A stretch of 14,740 nucleotides of DNA from Candidatus Brocadiaceae bacterium (GCA_030018855.1 JASEHG010000029.1:1-14740), one strand, 5' to 3'; positions 6,689 to 14,444 are shown, counted from the stretch's first letter. Numbers and translations are program-made. The notes: a model not told the origin generated them from the letters alone.

Positions 6689-9046
6689 ATGGGTCACCCC
6701 AAAAGATGGTGCCTTGTCCTCTGTTGTCTTTTTGCCTTTTATTATGGGGGAGAGGGACATTTGTTAGCTCAGACAACAGAGAAGACAAGGACCATCAGAA
6801 AAGTAGACATAAAAGGGAACAAACGGGTGGGTACAGCGGCTATAAGGGGCGCTGTAAGGCTCAAAGAGGGAGATGTTTACAACCCAGAGGCGGTGTCGCA
6901 AGACGTCTCCAGTATATGGGCCATGGGTTACTTTGATAATGTGGAAGTCGTCCTGGAAGACTACGAAGATGGCCTTAAACTGACCTTCCTGGTTACCGAG
7001 AGACCCATAATAAAGGCAATTATATTTGAGGGCAATGACGCATTAGGCAAGGGGAAACTGGAAGAGGTGCTGGAGCTCAAAGAGGGAGACTATCTCAAGT
7101 ATTATCTGGTAAAACTGGCAGAAGAGAAGATTAAGGAACTTTATTTAAAGAAGGGCTTTCAGTTCGTAGACATAAGGAGCGACATTAAAAGATTGGACGG
7201 AGAGGCAGAGGTGGTGTACAGGATAACAGAAGGCCCCAGGGCTACCATCAAGGGGATAAAATTTAGTGGCAACGCCTCTTTTTCCTCCAGGAAACTCCTC
7301 AAACAGATAAAGACCCGCAAGGGGCGTTTCCCCAAACTGCTTTTCAAAGGCATTTTTGACAGCGACAAGTTTGAAGGAGATAAAGAAAAACTGCAAGAGT
7401 TCTATACAAATAAAGGCTGGTTGGACATCAAGATAGATGGACAATTAACTTATAGTTCCGACAGGTCGGATATCTATATAACTTTCGCCATAGAAGAAGG
7501 AGAGAGGTATCATGTCAGTGAGATAACCGTGAAGGGCAATAAACTCTTTACGACCCGCGAACTCCTGGGGGCGATGAAGCTGAAAAAGGGCGGGCCCTTC
7601 CTTCCCCCGGGTATGGAAGAAGATGCCAGGCAAATCAGGACCTTGTATGGAGAGCAAGGTCATATTACCGCTATGGTGGGGACGAAGCGTTCCTTTAATG
7701 CATTAGAGGCTACTGTAAATATATATTATGAGATAGAAGAAGGACAGAGGGTGTTCATTGAGGAGGTAAAGATTACGGGTAATGAGAAGACCAAAGATAA
7801 CGTAATCAGGAGAGATTTGAGTTTCTTACCCGGAGAGAGGTTTGACAGTGTAAAGATACACGATAGTAAAGAAAAACTTGAAGGGACAGGCTATTTTGAC
7901 GCACAGAATCCCGCCGCGGTGGGCATCTATAATGAAGCGGGGAGCAGGCCCGACCTCGCCAACACAGTGGTGGAGGTAAAGGAAGGACGGACCGGACTCC
8001 TGAGGTTTGGCGGGGGGTTTGGTCTAAACTCCGGTCTCTTTGGAGATATCTCCTACACAGACAAGAACTTCAACGCCTTTGACCCTCCCAAAAGCTTCCA
8101 TGATTTTATGGCAGGAGACGCCTTCCGAGGGGCGGGACACGTTCTAAACCTTAGACTAAGCCCAGGCATAAAGAGGAATGAGGTAACCGTATCCTTAACA
8201 AATCCTGCTGTCTTTGACTCCCCGTACTCTGCAGGCGGCTCCCTCTTCTTCTTTACCAGAAAGAGAGAGGATTACACGGAGGAAAGGAGGGGCACCCGCT
8301 TCAGTTTAGGGAGGATGATTACGAAAAATATCAGTCTCTCCCTCTCCCCGGAGATTCAAGACATCCTAGTAAAAGAGGTGGACAGTGGTGCCCCCCAGGC
8401 GGTGAAAGACCTCAAAGGCAGCATGACCGAGGTTGGTGCAGAACTAAGGGCCGTCAGGGACACACGAGATAACCTCATTTTCCCCACTAAAGGCTCCGTA
8501 GTAGAGTCCTCTATAGAGGGCTCCGGGTTAGACGTTGATATAGTGAGGTTTGGAATCTCAGTCACTAAGTACAAGACCATATTTGAATTTCCACGCTGGG
8601 GCAAGCACGTCTTGAGCCTCAGGGGAACCATGGGGGTAGTAAGGCCCCATTCAGGGGCAAAAGAGGTACCCGTCTTTGAACGGTACTTTGCAGGAGGTAC
8701 CGGTTCCTTAAGAGGCTTTGATTTTAGGGGAGTGGCCCCGGTAGACAGTAAGACTAAGGAACAGATAGGAGGAGATACGCTCCTCCTGGCAGGGGTAGAA
8801 GAGACCTTCCCTATCATTAAGAGGTTTCTCAGTGGGGCATTTTTCGTGGACGTAGGTAAGGCCGATGACAACCTCGGTCTTGGCAAGATGAGGGCCTCCA
8901 TTGGAACAGGGGTAAGGATTACCTTGCCCTTCTTTGGACGCATGTCTATAGGCCTGGACTTTGGTATTCCTGTAATGAAACAGTCCGAAGACAGGACCAA
9001 GTTTATGAGCATTAACATTGGCGGCGCTGGAGCTGGGGCTTATTAG
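6689..9046 (+). CDS. bamA: Outer membrane protein assembly factor BamA (Omp85)
   Basis: BamA folds and inserts beta-barrel proteins into the outer membrane. The 785 residues start with a signal peptide (MGHPKRW, a hydrophobic stretch with three cysteines, likely cut after LLA27). Five POTRA repeats follow, each opening with a strand and a GN motif: about residues 36-105 (VDIKGNKRV), 106-187 (IIFEGNDAL), 188-275 (IKFSGNASF), 276-355 (ITVKGNKLF) and 356-440 (VKITGNEKT). The Omp85 barrel fills the rest, with the loop-6 motif SLRGF (LRGF at 674-677). The C-terminus is odd: after FMSINIGG it ends AGAGAY instead of the usual terminal Phe/Trp pattern. The ATG at 6689 is the only ATG or GTG in frame after the stop at 6644, and its ribosome site is weak. 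A Toc75/TamA-type relative is less likely given five POTRAs and the skp neighbour. Confidence 0.95.
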   Translation: MGHPKRWCLVLCCLFAFYYGGEGHLLAQTTEKTRTIRKVDIKGNKRVGTAAIRGAVRLKEGDVYNPEAVSQDVSSIWAMGYFDNVEVVLEDYEDGLKLTFLVTERPIIKAIIFEGNDALGKGKLEEVLELKEGDYLKYYLVKLAEEKIKELYLKKGFQFVDIRSDIKRLDGEAEVVYRITEGPRATIKGIKFSGNASFSSRKLLKQIKTRKGRFPKLLFKGIFDSDKFEGDKEKLQEFYTNKGWLDIKIDGQLTYSSDRSDIYITFAIEEGERYHVSEITVKGNKLFTTRELLGAMKLKKGGPFLPPGMEEDARQIRTLYGEQGHITAMVGTKRSFNALEATVNIYYEIEEGQRVFIEEVKITGNEKTKDNVIRRDLSFLPGERFDSVKIHDSKEKLEGTGYFDAQNPAAVGIYNEAGSRPDLANTVVEVKEGRTGLLRFGGGFGLNSGLFGDISYTDKNFNAFDPPKSFHDFMAGDAFRGAGHVLNLRLSPGIKRNEVTVSLTNPAVFDSPYSAGGSLFFFTRKREDYTEERRGTRFSLGRMITKNISLSLSPEIQDILVKEVDSGAPQAVKDLKGSMTEVGAELRAVRDTRDNLIFPTKGSVVESSIEGSGLDVDIVRFGISVTKYKTIFEFPRWGKHVLSLRGTMGVVRPHSGAKEVPVFERYFAGGTGSLRGFDFRGVAPVDSKTKEQIGGDTLLLAGVEETFPIIKRFLSGAFFVDVGKADDNLGLGKMRASIGTGVRITLPFFGRMSIGLDFGIPVMKQSEDRTKFMSINIGGAGAGAY

Positions 9047-9068
9047 CCATTTAGAAAGGGAGAGACTA

Positions 9069-9641
9069 ATGAGATTATTAAGCTTTTTTGTGCCTTTCCT
9101 TGCCCTAATCATTTCTTTGCCAGGTACCACCATGGGCAAAGAGATGAAGGTGGGTGTGGTAAACCTCAACAAGGTCTTTGACCAGTACGACAAGAGGAAA
9201 GAGCTAGAAAACGACTTCCGTGACATCAGGAATAGGTCGGAGGAGGTCCTAAAGGTAAAGCAGGACGAGGCCATGGCCCTTAGAGACGAGATACAACTCC
9301 TGGAAGCAGGTAGTGCAGCCAGGAAGAAGAAAGAAGAAGATATGGAGAAATTGCTCCTCTATCTCCAGATAGAGGACGAGGTTGCCAGGAAGAATCTGGC
9401 CAAGGCAGAAAAGGAGTTTTATGAGGAACTCTTTCAGGACATAAATGCAGTAGTGGAAGAGGTAGGAAAGAAAGAGGGCTTTGACCTTATCTTAAAAAAG
9501 GAGGATGTAGATACCAAGAGTGCTGACCTTGTAGAGCTGAGGTTGAAGATAGGTATCGGGACAGTGCTTTATTTCTCCAATGCCCTGGACGTTACGGACA
9601 AGGTGGTAGAGAGCCTCAACCGCAGGTATAAGAAGGGGTAG
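9069..9641 (+). CDS. Skp/OmpH-like periplasmic chaperone
   Basis: This 190-residue protein has a signal peptide (MRLLSFFVPFLALIISLPGTT, cut near MG-KEM). The OmpH opening KVGVVNLNKVFDQYDKRKELENDF comes next, then a long charged coiled coil (about residues 45-125) and a return strand EVGKKEGFDLILKKEDV. Skp trimers hold unfolded outer-membrane proteins in the periplasm and hand them to the BAM complex, which fits the position directly after bamA. The start chosen is ATG 9069, behind AAAGGGAGAG. The longer in-frame version from 9018 overlaps the bamA end and would put charged residues before the signal peptide. A loop with about 20 residues near the C-terminus (IGIGTVLYFSNALDVTDKVV) matches the usual OmpH ending. 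Confidence 0.88.
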   Translation: MRLLSFFVPFLALIISLPGTTMGKEMKVGVVNLNKVFDQYDKRKELENDFRDIRNRSEEVLKVKQDEAMALRDEIQLLEAGSAARKKKEEDMEKLLLYLQIEDEVARKNLAKAEKEFYEELFQDINAVVEEVGKKEGFDLILKKEDVDTKSADLVELRLKIGIGTVLYFSNALDVTDKVVESLNRRYKKG

Positions 9642-9645
9642 GCCC

Positions 9646-10542
9646 TTGTCTCAGTGGCAAAGGACAATAAAGAGAGAGGTTGAGTACCATGGGACGGGCC
9701 TCTTCAGAGGCAGGGAAGTCACCCTGAGACTAAAACCCCAACCCCCGGGTAGCGGGATAAGATTCCAGAGGTTAGACCTGGAAGGCACTCCACCTATCCC
9801 TGCCCTCGTAACCTCCCTCAAGGACAACAGGAGGCGTATCACCCTGGGAGGGGCAGAGGCGGAGGTAGAAGGGGTGGAACATTTCATGGCAGCCGCTGCA
9901 GGGCTAGGCGTAGATAATCTCTTAGTGGAGTTGACGGATAGTGAAATGCCTGCGGGGGATGGAAGCTCCAGGGTCTTTGTAGAGTTACTGCGGGAAGGAG
10001 AGGTAGTGGAACAACTCGTTCCCAAAAAATCCTTTAGCCTGAAGCAACCCCTTGCCGTGGAGGAAGAGGGTGCCAGTCTGGTAGCCCTCCCTTACGGTGA
10101 TGGATTAGTGCTCTCATTTAGACTGGACTTCGGCAAGATGTCTTCTCTCCGTCAGTCCTTCGGTCTTTTCGTTACCGAGGAAGGTTTTATTAAGGAACTC
10201 TCCGTTGCCAGGACGTTCTGCCTGGCCAGCCAGATAGAAGAGTTTCAGAGACTTGGGTTAGGCAGAGGGGTCACGGAGGAAAACAGTTTTCTAGTAGAGG
10301 AAGGGGGGCGTGCCATCACTCCCGTGCAAAGGAGACCGGCCCACCTGCGCTATGCCGATGAACCTGTCAGACATAAGGTACTAGACCTCCTGGGAGACCT
10401 TTACCTAATCGGGACTGAATTAAGGGCCAAAGTTTTTGGCGTAAAGTCGGGCCACTCCCTTAATGTACGTATGGCCCAGAGACTTTACTCCCTTATTAAC
10501 CAAGAACCCTCCTTAAGGGAGGGACAGGAGGTCAGGGTTTGA
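9646..10542 (+). CDS. lpxC: UDP-3-O-acyl-GlcNAc deacetylase LpxC
   Basis: LpxC is the zinc-dependent, committed step of lipid A synthesis, removing the acetyl group from UDP-3-O-acyl-GlcNAc. The 298 residues contain Glu78-His79 in GVEHFMAAAAGLGVDN (same numbers as E. coli). They also contain MPAGDGSSRVF, SVARTF, then DEPVRHKVLDLLGDLYL with zinc ligands His243 and Asp247, and KSGHSLNVR with the catalytic His270. The partly conserved His of the GLHxG segment is Phe20 here (GLFRG). TTG 9646 is used, 4 bases after the skp stop; no other start precedes the conserved RTIKREVEYHG. There is no FabZ domain fused to it, unlike the Bacteroidetes form. It overlaps lpxA by 4 bases. Confidence 0.95.
   Translation: MSQWQRTIKREVEYHGTGLFRGREVTLRLKPQPPGSGIRFQRLDLEGTPPIPALVTSLKDNRRRITLGGAEAEVEGVEHFMAAAAGLGVDNLLVELTDSEMPAGDGSSRVFVELLREGEVVEQLVPKKSFSLKQPLAVEEEGASLVALPYGDGLVLSFRLDFGKMSSLRQSFGLFVTEEGFIKELSVARTFCLASQIEEFQRLGLGRGVTEENSFLVEEGGRAITPVQRRPAHLRYADEPVRHKVLDLLGDLYLIGTELRAKVFGVKSGHSLNVRMAQRLYSLINQEPSLREGQEVRV
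10526..10531 (+). promoter_or_regulatory. Ribosome binding site deciding the TTG start of lpxA
   Basis: AGGAGG at 10526-10531 lies 7 bases before TTG 10539, inside the end of lpxC. Start and stop overlap as TTGA, which points to coupled translation of lpxC and lpxA. Confidence 0.8.
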
Positions 10543-11351
10543 AAATACATCCCACTGCACAGATACACCCGGGAGCGGAGTTGGGTAGAGACGTAGAAGT
10601 AGGAGCCCACTCCTTTATTGATAAGCACGTAAAGATTGGGGATGGTACCATCATACGAAATAACGTCACCATTACCGGGAATACCACCATGGGCAAGGGA
10701 AATCACGTCTTCCCGGCGGCCTGTCTCGGGGCAGAACCTCAGGACCTGAAATACAATGGAGAAGAGACTCAACTGATTATGGGTGACCGCAATACAGTGA
10801 GAGAATGCGCTACCGTAAACAGCGGCACGGGGGTGGGTGGTGGCGTCACCAGTGTTGGCAATGACAACTTCTTTATGGCCTGCTCCCATGTGGCCCATGA
10901 CTGCATAATTGAGGACAATGTGCTCCTGGCCAATGGAGTACTGCTTGGGGGCCACGTAAAGATAGAAAGTTATGCCAAGCTCATGGGGCTAGTAGGGGTA
11001 CAGCCTTTTACTACCATTGGCCGACATGCCTACGTAGGTGGTCTCACGAGGATAGTGCAAGACGTACCCCCCTTCATGCTAGTGGAAGGCAATCCCGCCA
11101 GGGTCAGACAGGTGAACGCAGTAGGTCTGGAGAGGGCAGATTTCTCCCAGGAGCAGATAGAAGCCCTGAAAGCGGCCTTTCACCGCCTTTTCCGCCCCGA
11201 GGCCCTGAATCAGAATAAGATCCTGGAGGAGATGGCCGAACAGGATGGCCTCACGCCGGAGGTAAGGACGCTTGTAAACTTCCTTAGAGACAGTGGTAAA
11301 GGAAAGTTTGGCAGGTACAGGGAAATCTTCAGGAACAGCCCAGTGCAATGA
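10539..11351 (+). CDS. lpxA: Acyl-ACP--UDP-GlcNAc O-acyltransferase LpxA
   Basis: LpxA adds a 3-hydroxyacyl chain to UDP-GlcNAc, the first lipid A step. The 270 residues form a left-handed beta-helix of hexapeptide repeats (IHPTAQIHPGAELG onward) and a helical C-terminal domain (FSQEQIEALKAAFHRLFR). Lys71, His117 and His120 (SHVAHDC) match E. coli Lys76, His122 and the catalytic His125; His139 matches His144. Two differences stand out. The segment equal to E. coli AVHQF is GVQPF, so His160 becomes Gln155. The ruler position Gly173 stays Gly168, which fits a long acyl chain. Start TTG 10539 overlaps the lpxC stop, and the end overlaps the next gene. lpxD and fabZ, often upstream, are missing from this window. 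Confidence 0.95.
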   Translation: MKIHPTAQIHPGAELGRDVEVGAHSFIDKHVKIGDGTIIRNNVTITGNTTMGKGNHVFPAACLGAEPQDLKYNGEETQLIMGDRNTVRECATVNSGTGVGGGVTSVGNDNFFMACSHVAHDCIIEDNVLLANGVLLGGHVKIESYAKLMGLVGVQPFTTIGRHAYVGGLTRIVQDVPPFMLVEGNPARVRQVNAVGLERADFSQEQIEALKAAFHRLFRPEALNQNKILEEMAEQDGLTPEVRTLVNFLRDSGKGKFGRYREIFRNSPVQ

Positions 11352-12370
11352 TGGGAGATAAAAGAATAAAGGTTGCCGTAATAGGGGTGGGGCATCTGGG
11401 GAAGGAGCACGCCAGGGTATATTCTCAACTGCCCGACGTAGAACTGGTAGGCGTAGTAGATACGGACAGAGAGAGGGGAGAGCAGGTGGCTAACCGCCTG
11501 AACGTTCGATTCTTTCCTGATGCGGAAGAAATGGTAGATAAGGTCTCCGCCGTAAGCATAGCAGTACCCACCATCTCCCATTATTCGGTCGCCTCCCTCT
11601 TCCTCAAGAGAAAGATACCCGTGATGCTGGAAAAGCCCCTGGGGCTGAGTCTGGAAGAGGCCGAAGGGTTGGTAGAACTAAGCTCCACGAACAAGGTGAT
11701 TCTACAGGTAGGACACGTAGAAAGGTTTAACCCGGCACTGCAGGCCGTAGAGAGCTATCCCGTGAGGCCCAGGTTTATTGAGTGCCACCGCCTCTCCGCA
11801 TTTAACTTCCGTACCAGAGACATAGGCGTAGTGCTAGACCTTATGATACACGATATTGACATAATCCTCCATCTGGCCAGGTCACCGGTGAAGAAGGTGG
11901 AGGCCGTGGGGACCTGTATTATCTCTAACAAAGAAGACATTGCCAATGCCAGGATATCCTTTGAGAACGGTTGTGTGGCCAACCTTACCGCCAGCCGGGT
12001 ATCGTTCAGGCCGATGCGGAAGATCCGCATCTTTTCTGAGAATACCTACATTTCTCTGGACTATGAAAAACAAGAGGCTATAATCTACAAGAAGTCCCCC
12101 AAGCTTACTCTGGATTACGTTAACCCTGAGAAACTGGGGATAAAGAACCTTGCAGACCTCAAGAGTTTTGATTTTGGTGACCTCCTGGAGATTAAACACA
12201 TCACCATGAACCACCAGGAGCCGCTAAAGAAAGAGCTGGAAAGTTTTGTAGAGTGCGTTAGAGAGAACAAGAGGCCGGCAGTTTCTGGAGAAGAGGGACT
12301 AAGGGCCTTGAGGGTGGCTACAGAAGTCCTTAAAGACATAGAGGCAAACCTTAAGCTAATGGGTGTCTAA
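11348..12370 (+). CDS. Gfo/Idh/MocA-family oxidoreductase next to lpxA (GnnA-like candidate)
   Basis: An NAD(P)-dependent sugar oxidoreductase of 340 residues. The Rossmann fold has GVGHLG at 13-18 and an acidic residue, Asp38, at the end of the second strand, favouring NAD(H). The family EKP motif is at 95-97, and LDLMIHDIDI supplies Asp164 and the likely catalytic His168. The C-terminal half is the usual substrate-binding alpha/beta domain. It overlaps lpxA in an ATGA arrangement (a second ATG is at 11351), so both are probably co-translated. Oxidoreductases of this family beside lpxA include GnnA, which with aminotransferase GnnB makes the 3-amino UDP-sugar for amide-linked lipid A. No gnnB is visible here, so the substrate is unproven. 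Confidence 0.85.
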   Translation: MMGDKRIKVAVIGVGHLGKEHARVYSQLPDVELVGVVDTDRERGEQVANRLNVRFFPDAEEMVDKVSAVSIAVPTISHYSVASLFLKRKIPVMLEKPLGLSLEEAEGLVELSSTNKVILQVGHVERFNPALQAVESYPVRPRFIECHRLSAFNFRTRDIGVVLDLMIHDIDIILHLARSPVKKVEAVGTCIISNKEDIANARISFENGCVANLTASRVSFRPMRKIRIFSENTYISLDYEKQEAIIYKKSPKLTLDYVNPEKLGIKNLADLKSFDFGDLLEIKHITMNHQEPLKKELESFVECVRENKRPAVSGEEGLRALRVATEVLKDIEANLKLMGV

Positions 12371-12396
12371 AGCTTGTAGTGAGCGGAGCGAATCTA

Positions 12397-13689
12397 ATGG
12401 AAAGCCCTGTAATGAGCAAAGCCGAAGCCCCGAATCCGCCTAAGGCGGAGAAGGGGAATCTGTACGACCTCTTCCATGTAGAGGCAGGTATAGAAAATGG
12501 CAAGATTACAGGAAGGGCAGGAGGTACCCTGGGGGATATCCTCAACCCCTTCGTCCAGCAATTCTTTGAGAGACTCAACTCCCTGAAGGTAATCGCAAGG
12601 GTAAACGGGGCAAACGTATACAATATCTACAACCCACCCCATCCTACCCCGGCAGGGATGCGGTTCCTCGCAAGAAAGGTAAGGATGATGGTCTATAAGA
12701 TGGCCTTTCCCGTAACGGCCAACCTGGCCATCACCCACAAGTGCCAGTGCCAGTGTGTCCACTGCAGTGCCGACCCCTTCAAGGACCCTACCCGAAAGGA
12801 ACTCTCGGTGGAAGAGATAAAGAAGGTAGTGGACGGCTCCCTGGAGCTAGGGGCGAGCCTGATTATATACGTAGGCGGCGAGCCCATGTTGAGGGAGGAA
12901 CTCTACGAACTCATACGCTACGTGGACAAGTCAAAGGCCGTGCCAATGATATTCACCAATGGCCTCCTCCTCACCAGGGAAAACGTAAAGAGGTTAAAAG
13001 AAGCCGGGCTATACTCCTTGAATATCTCTATTGACCACAACGAGGCGTTAATGCACGACGAGTTCCGCAAGGTAGTGGGCTGTTACGAGAAGGCCTTTGG
13101 GGGGGCAAGGCTGGCCAGGGAGGCAGGTATCCTCACCGGCATCTCCACTTATGCCACCCATGAAAACCTTAAGGAGGGGCACCTGGAGAGGCTCCTCCAG
13201 ATTGCCGTCAAGGAGGGGTTCCACGAGGTAACCATCTTTGACTGCATCCCCTCAGGTAAATACCTGAAGGACGCCTCCAAGATACTCACCCCGCAGGAGA
13301 GGAAACAGGTCATAGCCCTTGCCAGGAAATATTATGAGACCACGCCCATAGGGGTAAACGCCATGGCCCTCATAAACTCCCCGCTTGGGGTAGGCTGTTA
13401 CGGAGCCAATTCCCAATTCTACATGACTGCCTACGGCGACATCAACCCCTGTGATTTTAACCCGGTGAACTTTGGCAATGTCAGGGAAATGCCTATCCAG
13501 GCCATATGGAAGAAGATGGTAAGTCATCCAGACTTTAATAAGCGTTTCCCCAGCTGCAGGATGCAGAGCAAGGCCTACAGGAAGAAATACATAGACCCCC
13601 TTCCCACTAACCCGAAGCTCCCCATCCCCATAGAGTCCATACCCCAGGATGCCCCCGTCAACTTTGAGGAGGCCCTTTCCGTATATTGA
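12397..13689 (+). CDS. Radical SAM protein with SPASM-like C-terminal domain, function unknown
   Basis: About 430 residues. The radical SAM cluster motif is Cys116-x3-Cys120-x2-Cys123, in a run that also has Cys118 (KCQCQCVHC). GGEP follows at 160-163, then the SAM-binding strands FTNGLLL and NISID. The C-terminus looks SPASM-like (Cys334 in GVGCYGANSQF, Cys352 in NPCDFNPVNFGN, Cys387) but with far fewer cysteines than the seven of a full SPASM domain, so at most one auxiliary cluster seems likely. About 110 residues precede the core, including NPPHPTPAGMRFLARKVR and no recognisable domain. ATG 12397 has GGAG 8 bases upstream; a GTG at 12379 has no such site. It follows the lipid A genes and precedes rpsB. 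I do not recognise the substrate; peptide, lipid or sugar modification are all possible. Confidence 0.85.
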   Translation: MESPVMSKAEAPNPPKAEKGNLYDLFHVEAGIENGKITGRAGGTLGDILNPFVQQFFERLNSLKVIARVNGANVYNIYNPPHPTPAGMRFLARKVRMMVYKMAFPVTANLAITHKCQCQCVHCSADPFKDPTRKELSVEEIKKVVDGSLELGASLIIYVGGEPMLREELYELIRYVDKSKAVPMIFTNGLLLTRENVKRLKEAGLYSLNISIDHNEALMHDEFRKVVGCYEKAFGGARLAREAGILTGISTYATHENLKEGHLERLLQIAVKEGFHEVTIFDCIPSGKYLKDASKILTPQERKQVIALARKYYETTPIGVNAMALINSPLGVGCYGANSQFYMTAYGDINPCDFNPVNFGNVREMPIQAIWKKMVSHPDFNKRFPSCRMQSKAYRKKYIDPLPTNPKLPIPIESIPQDAPVNFEEALSVY

Positions 13690-13713
13690 CATTTTTGGTA
13701 TTTCTGCTACATT
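13686..13713 (+). promoter_or_regulatory. Probable sigma70-type promoter for rpsB-tsf
   Basis: A perfect -35 hexamer TTGACA (13686-13691) is followed after 16 bases by TACATT (13708-13713), which matches four of six -10 positions. The -35 overlaps the TGA stop of the radical SAM gene. An A/T-rich stretch (AAAATTTTTTTAA) lies between the -10 and the ribosome site. This would give rpsB-tsf its own transcription start. Confidence 0.55.
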
Positions 13714-13732
13714 GTGGAAAATTTTTTTAATC

Positions 13733-13745
13733 CCAGGAGGAGTAA
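13733..13745 (+). promoter_or_regulatory. Strong ribosome binding site setting the GTG start of rpsB
   Basis: CCAGGAGGAGTAA sits directly before GTG 13746, with AGGAGG at 13735-13740. The same 13-mer precedes the rpsF start. Confidence 0.8.
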
Positions 13746-14444
13746 GTGCCAATAGTTACCCTAGAAGAACTTGTGAGAGCAGGGTTCCATTTCGGTCACA
13801 GGACCAGCAGGTGGAACCCAAAGATGCGGCCTTTCATCTTTGGCAAGCATAACCTTACACATATAATAAACCTTAGAGAGACCCTCCGGGGACTTATTAC
13901 TGGCCACAAGTTCCTCTCAAAGCTCTCCATCACTGGTAAAGGGGTACTTTACGTAGGGACCAAGTGGCAGGCCAGGGCCACTGTGGCCAGAGAGGCACAA
14001 CGGGCAGGCATGCCCTTTGTAAATGAGAGATGGCTTGGAGGTACGTTGACCAACTTTAACACCGTCCTCAGTAGACTCAAACGTCTCAAAGAGCTGGAGG
14101 ACCTTCAGGCCAGTGAAGAGTTCAAAAAGTACAGTAAGAAGGCCGTTGCCGCCGTCGTCCGCGAGTCTAAAAAACTGCAGAAAAACCTCCACGGCCTGAG
14201 GAATATGGCTGAACTCCCCGGGGCACTCATAATAATAGACCCCAGGAGGGAGATTACTGCCGTAAAGGAGGCCAATAAATTAGGTATACCCACGGTCTGT
14301 CTCACCGATACCGATTGTGACCCCGACCTGGTAGATATATGCGTGCCAGGTAATGACGATGCCATGAGAGCCATTGAGGTATTCCTCAGCAAGGTAACCG
14401 ACGCCCTCCTGGAAGGAAAGACCTCCTTGTCTAAGGTAGCCTAG
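13746..14444 (+). CDS. rpsB: 30S ribosomal protein uS2
   Basis: This 232-residue protein shows the uS2 signatures: LEELVRAGFHFGHRTSRWNPKM near the N-terminus, IFGKHNLTHIINL, VLYVGTKWQA, then FVNERWLGGTLTNFNTV. LPGALIIIDPRREITAVKEA and GIPTVCLTDTDCDPDLVDICVPGNDDA follow. uS2 is assembled late onto the 30S back and binds near uS1. The length is typical. The start is GTG 13746 with a near-ideal ribosome site 5 bases away; no in-frame ATG lies near the conserved start. rpsB is followed by tsf, the usual bacterial order, after 52 bases. Confidence 0.97.
   Translation: MPIVTLEELVRAGFHFGHRTSRWNPKMRPFIFGKHNLTHIINLRETLRGLITGHKFLSKLSITGKGVLYVGTKWQARATVAREAQRAGMPFVNERWLGGTLTNFNTVLSRLKRLKELEDLQASEEFKKYSKKAVAAVVRESKKLQKNLHGLRNMAELPGALIIIDPRREITAVKEANKLGIPTVCLTDTDCDPDLVDICVPGNDDAMRAIEVFLSKVTDALLEGKTSLSKVA

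Noticed and set aside
8356..9018. 220-residue open frame on the - strand opposite the bamA 3' end
   Set aside because: The + strand frame is an unambiguous Omp85 barrel; the reverse frame has low-complexity Pro/Ser/Leu composition and no ribosome site.
9018..9068. Upstream extension of the Skp-like gene
   Set aside because: It overlaps the bamA end and would put a charged stretch before a clear signal peptide; ATG 9069 has a good ribosome site.
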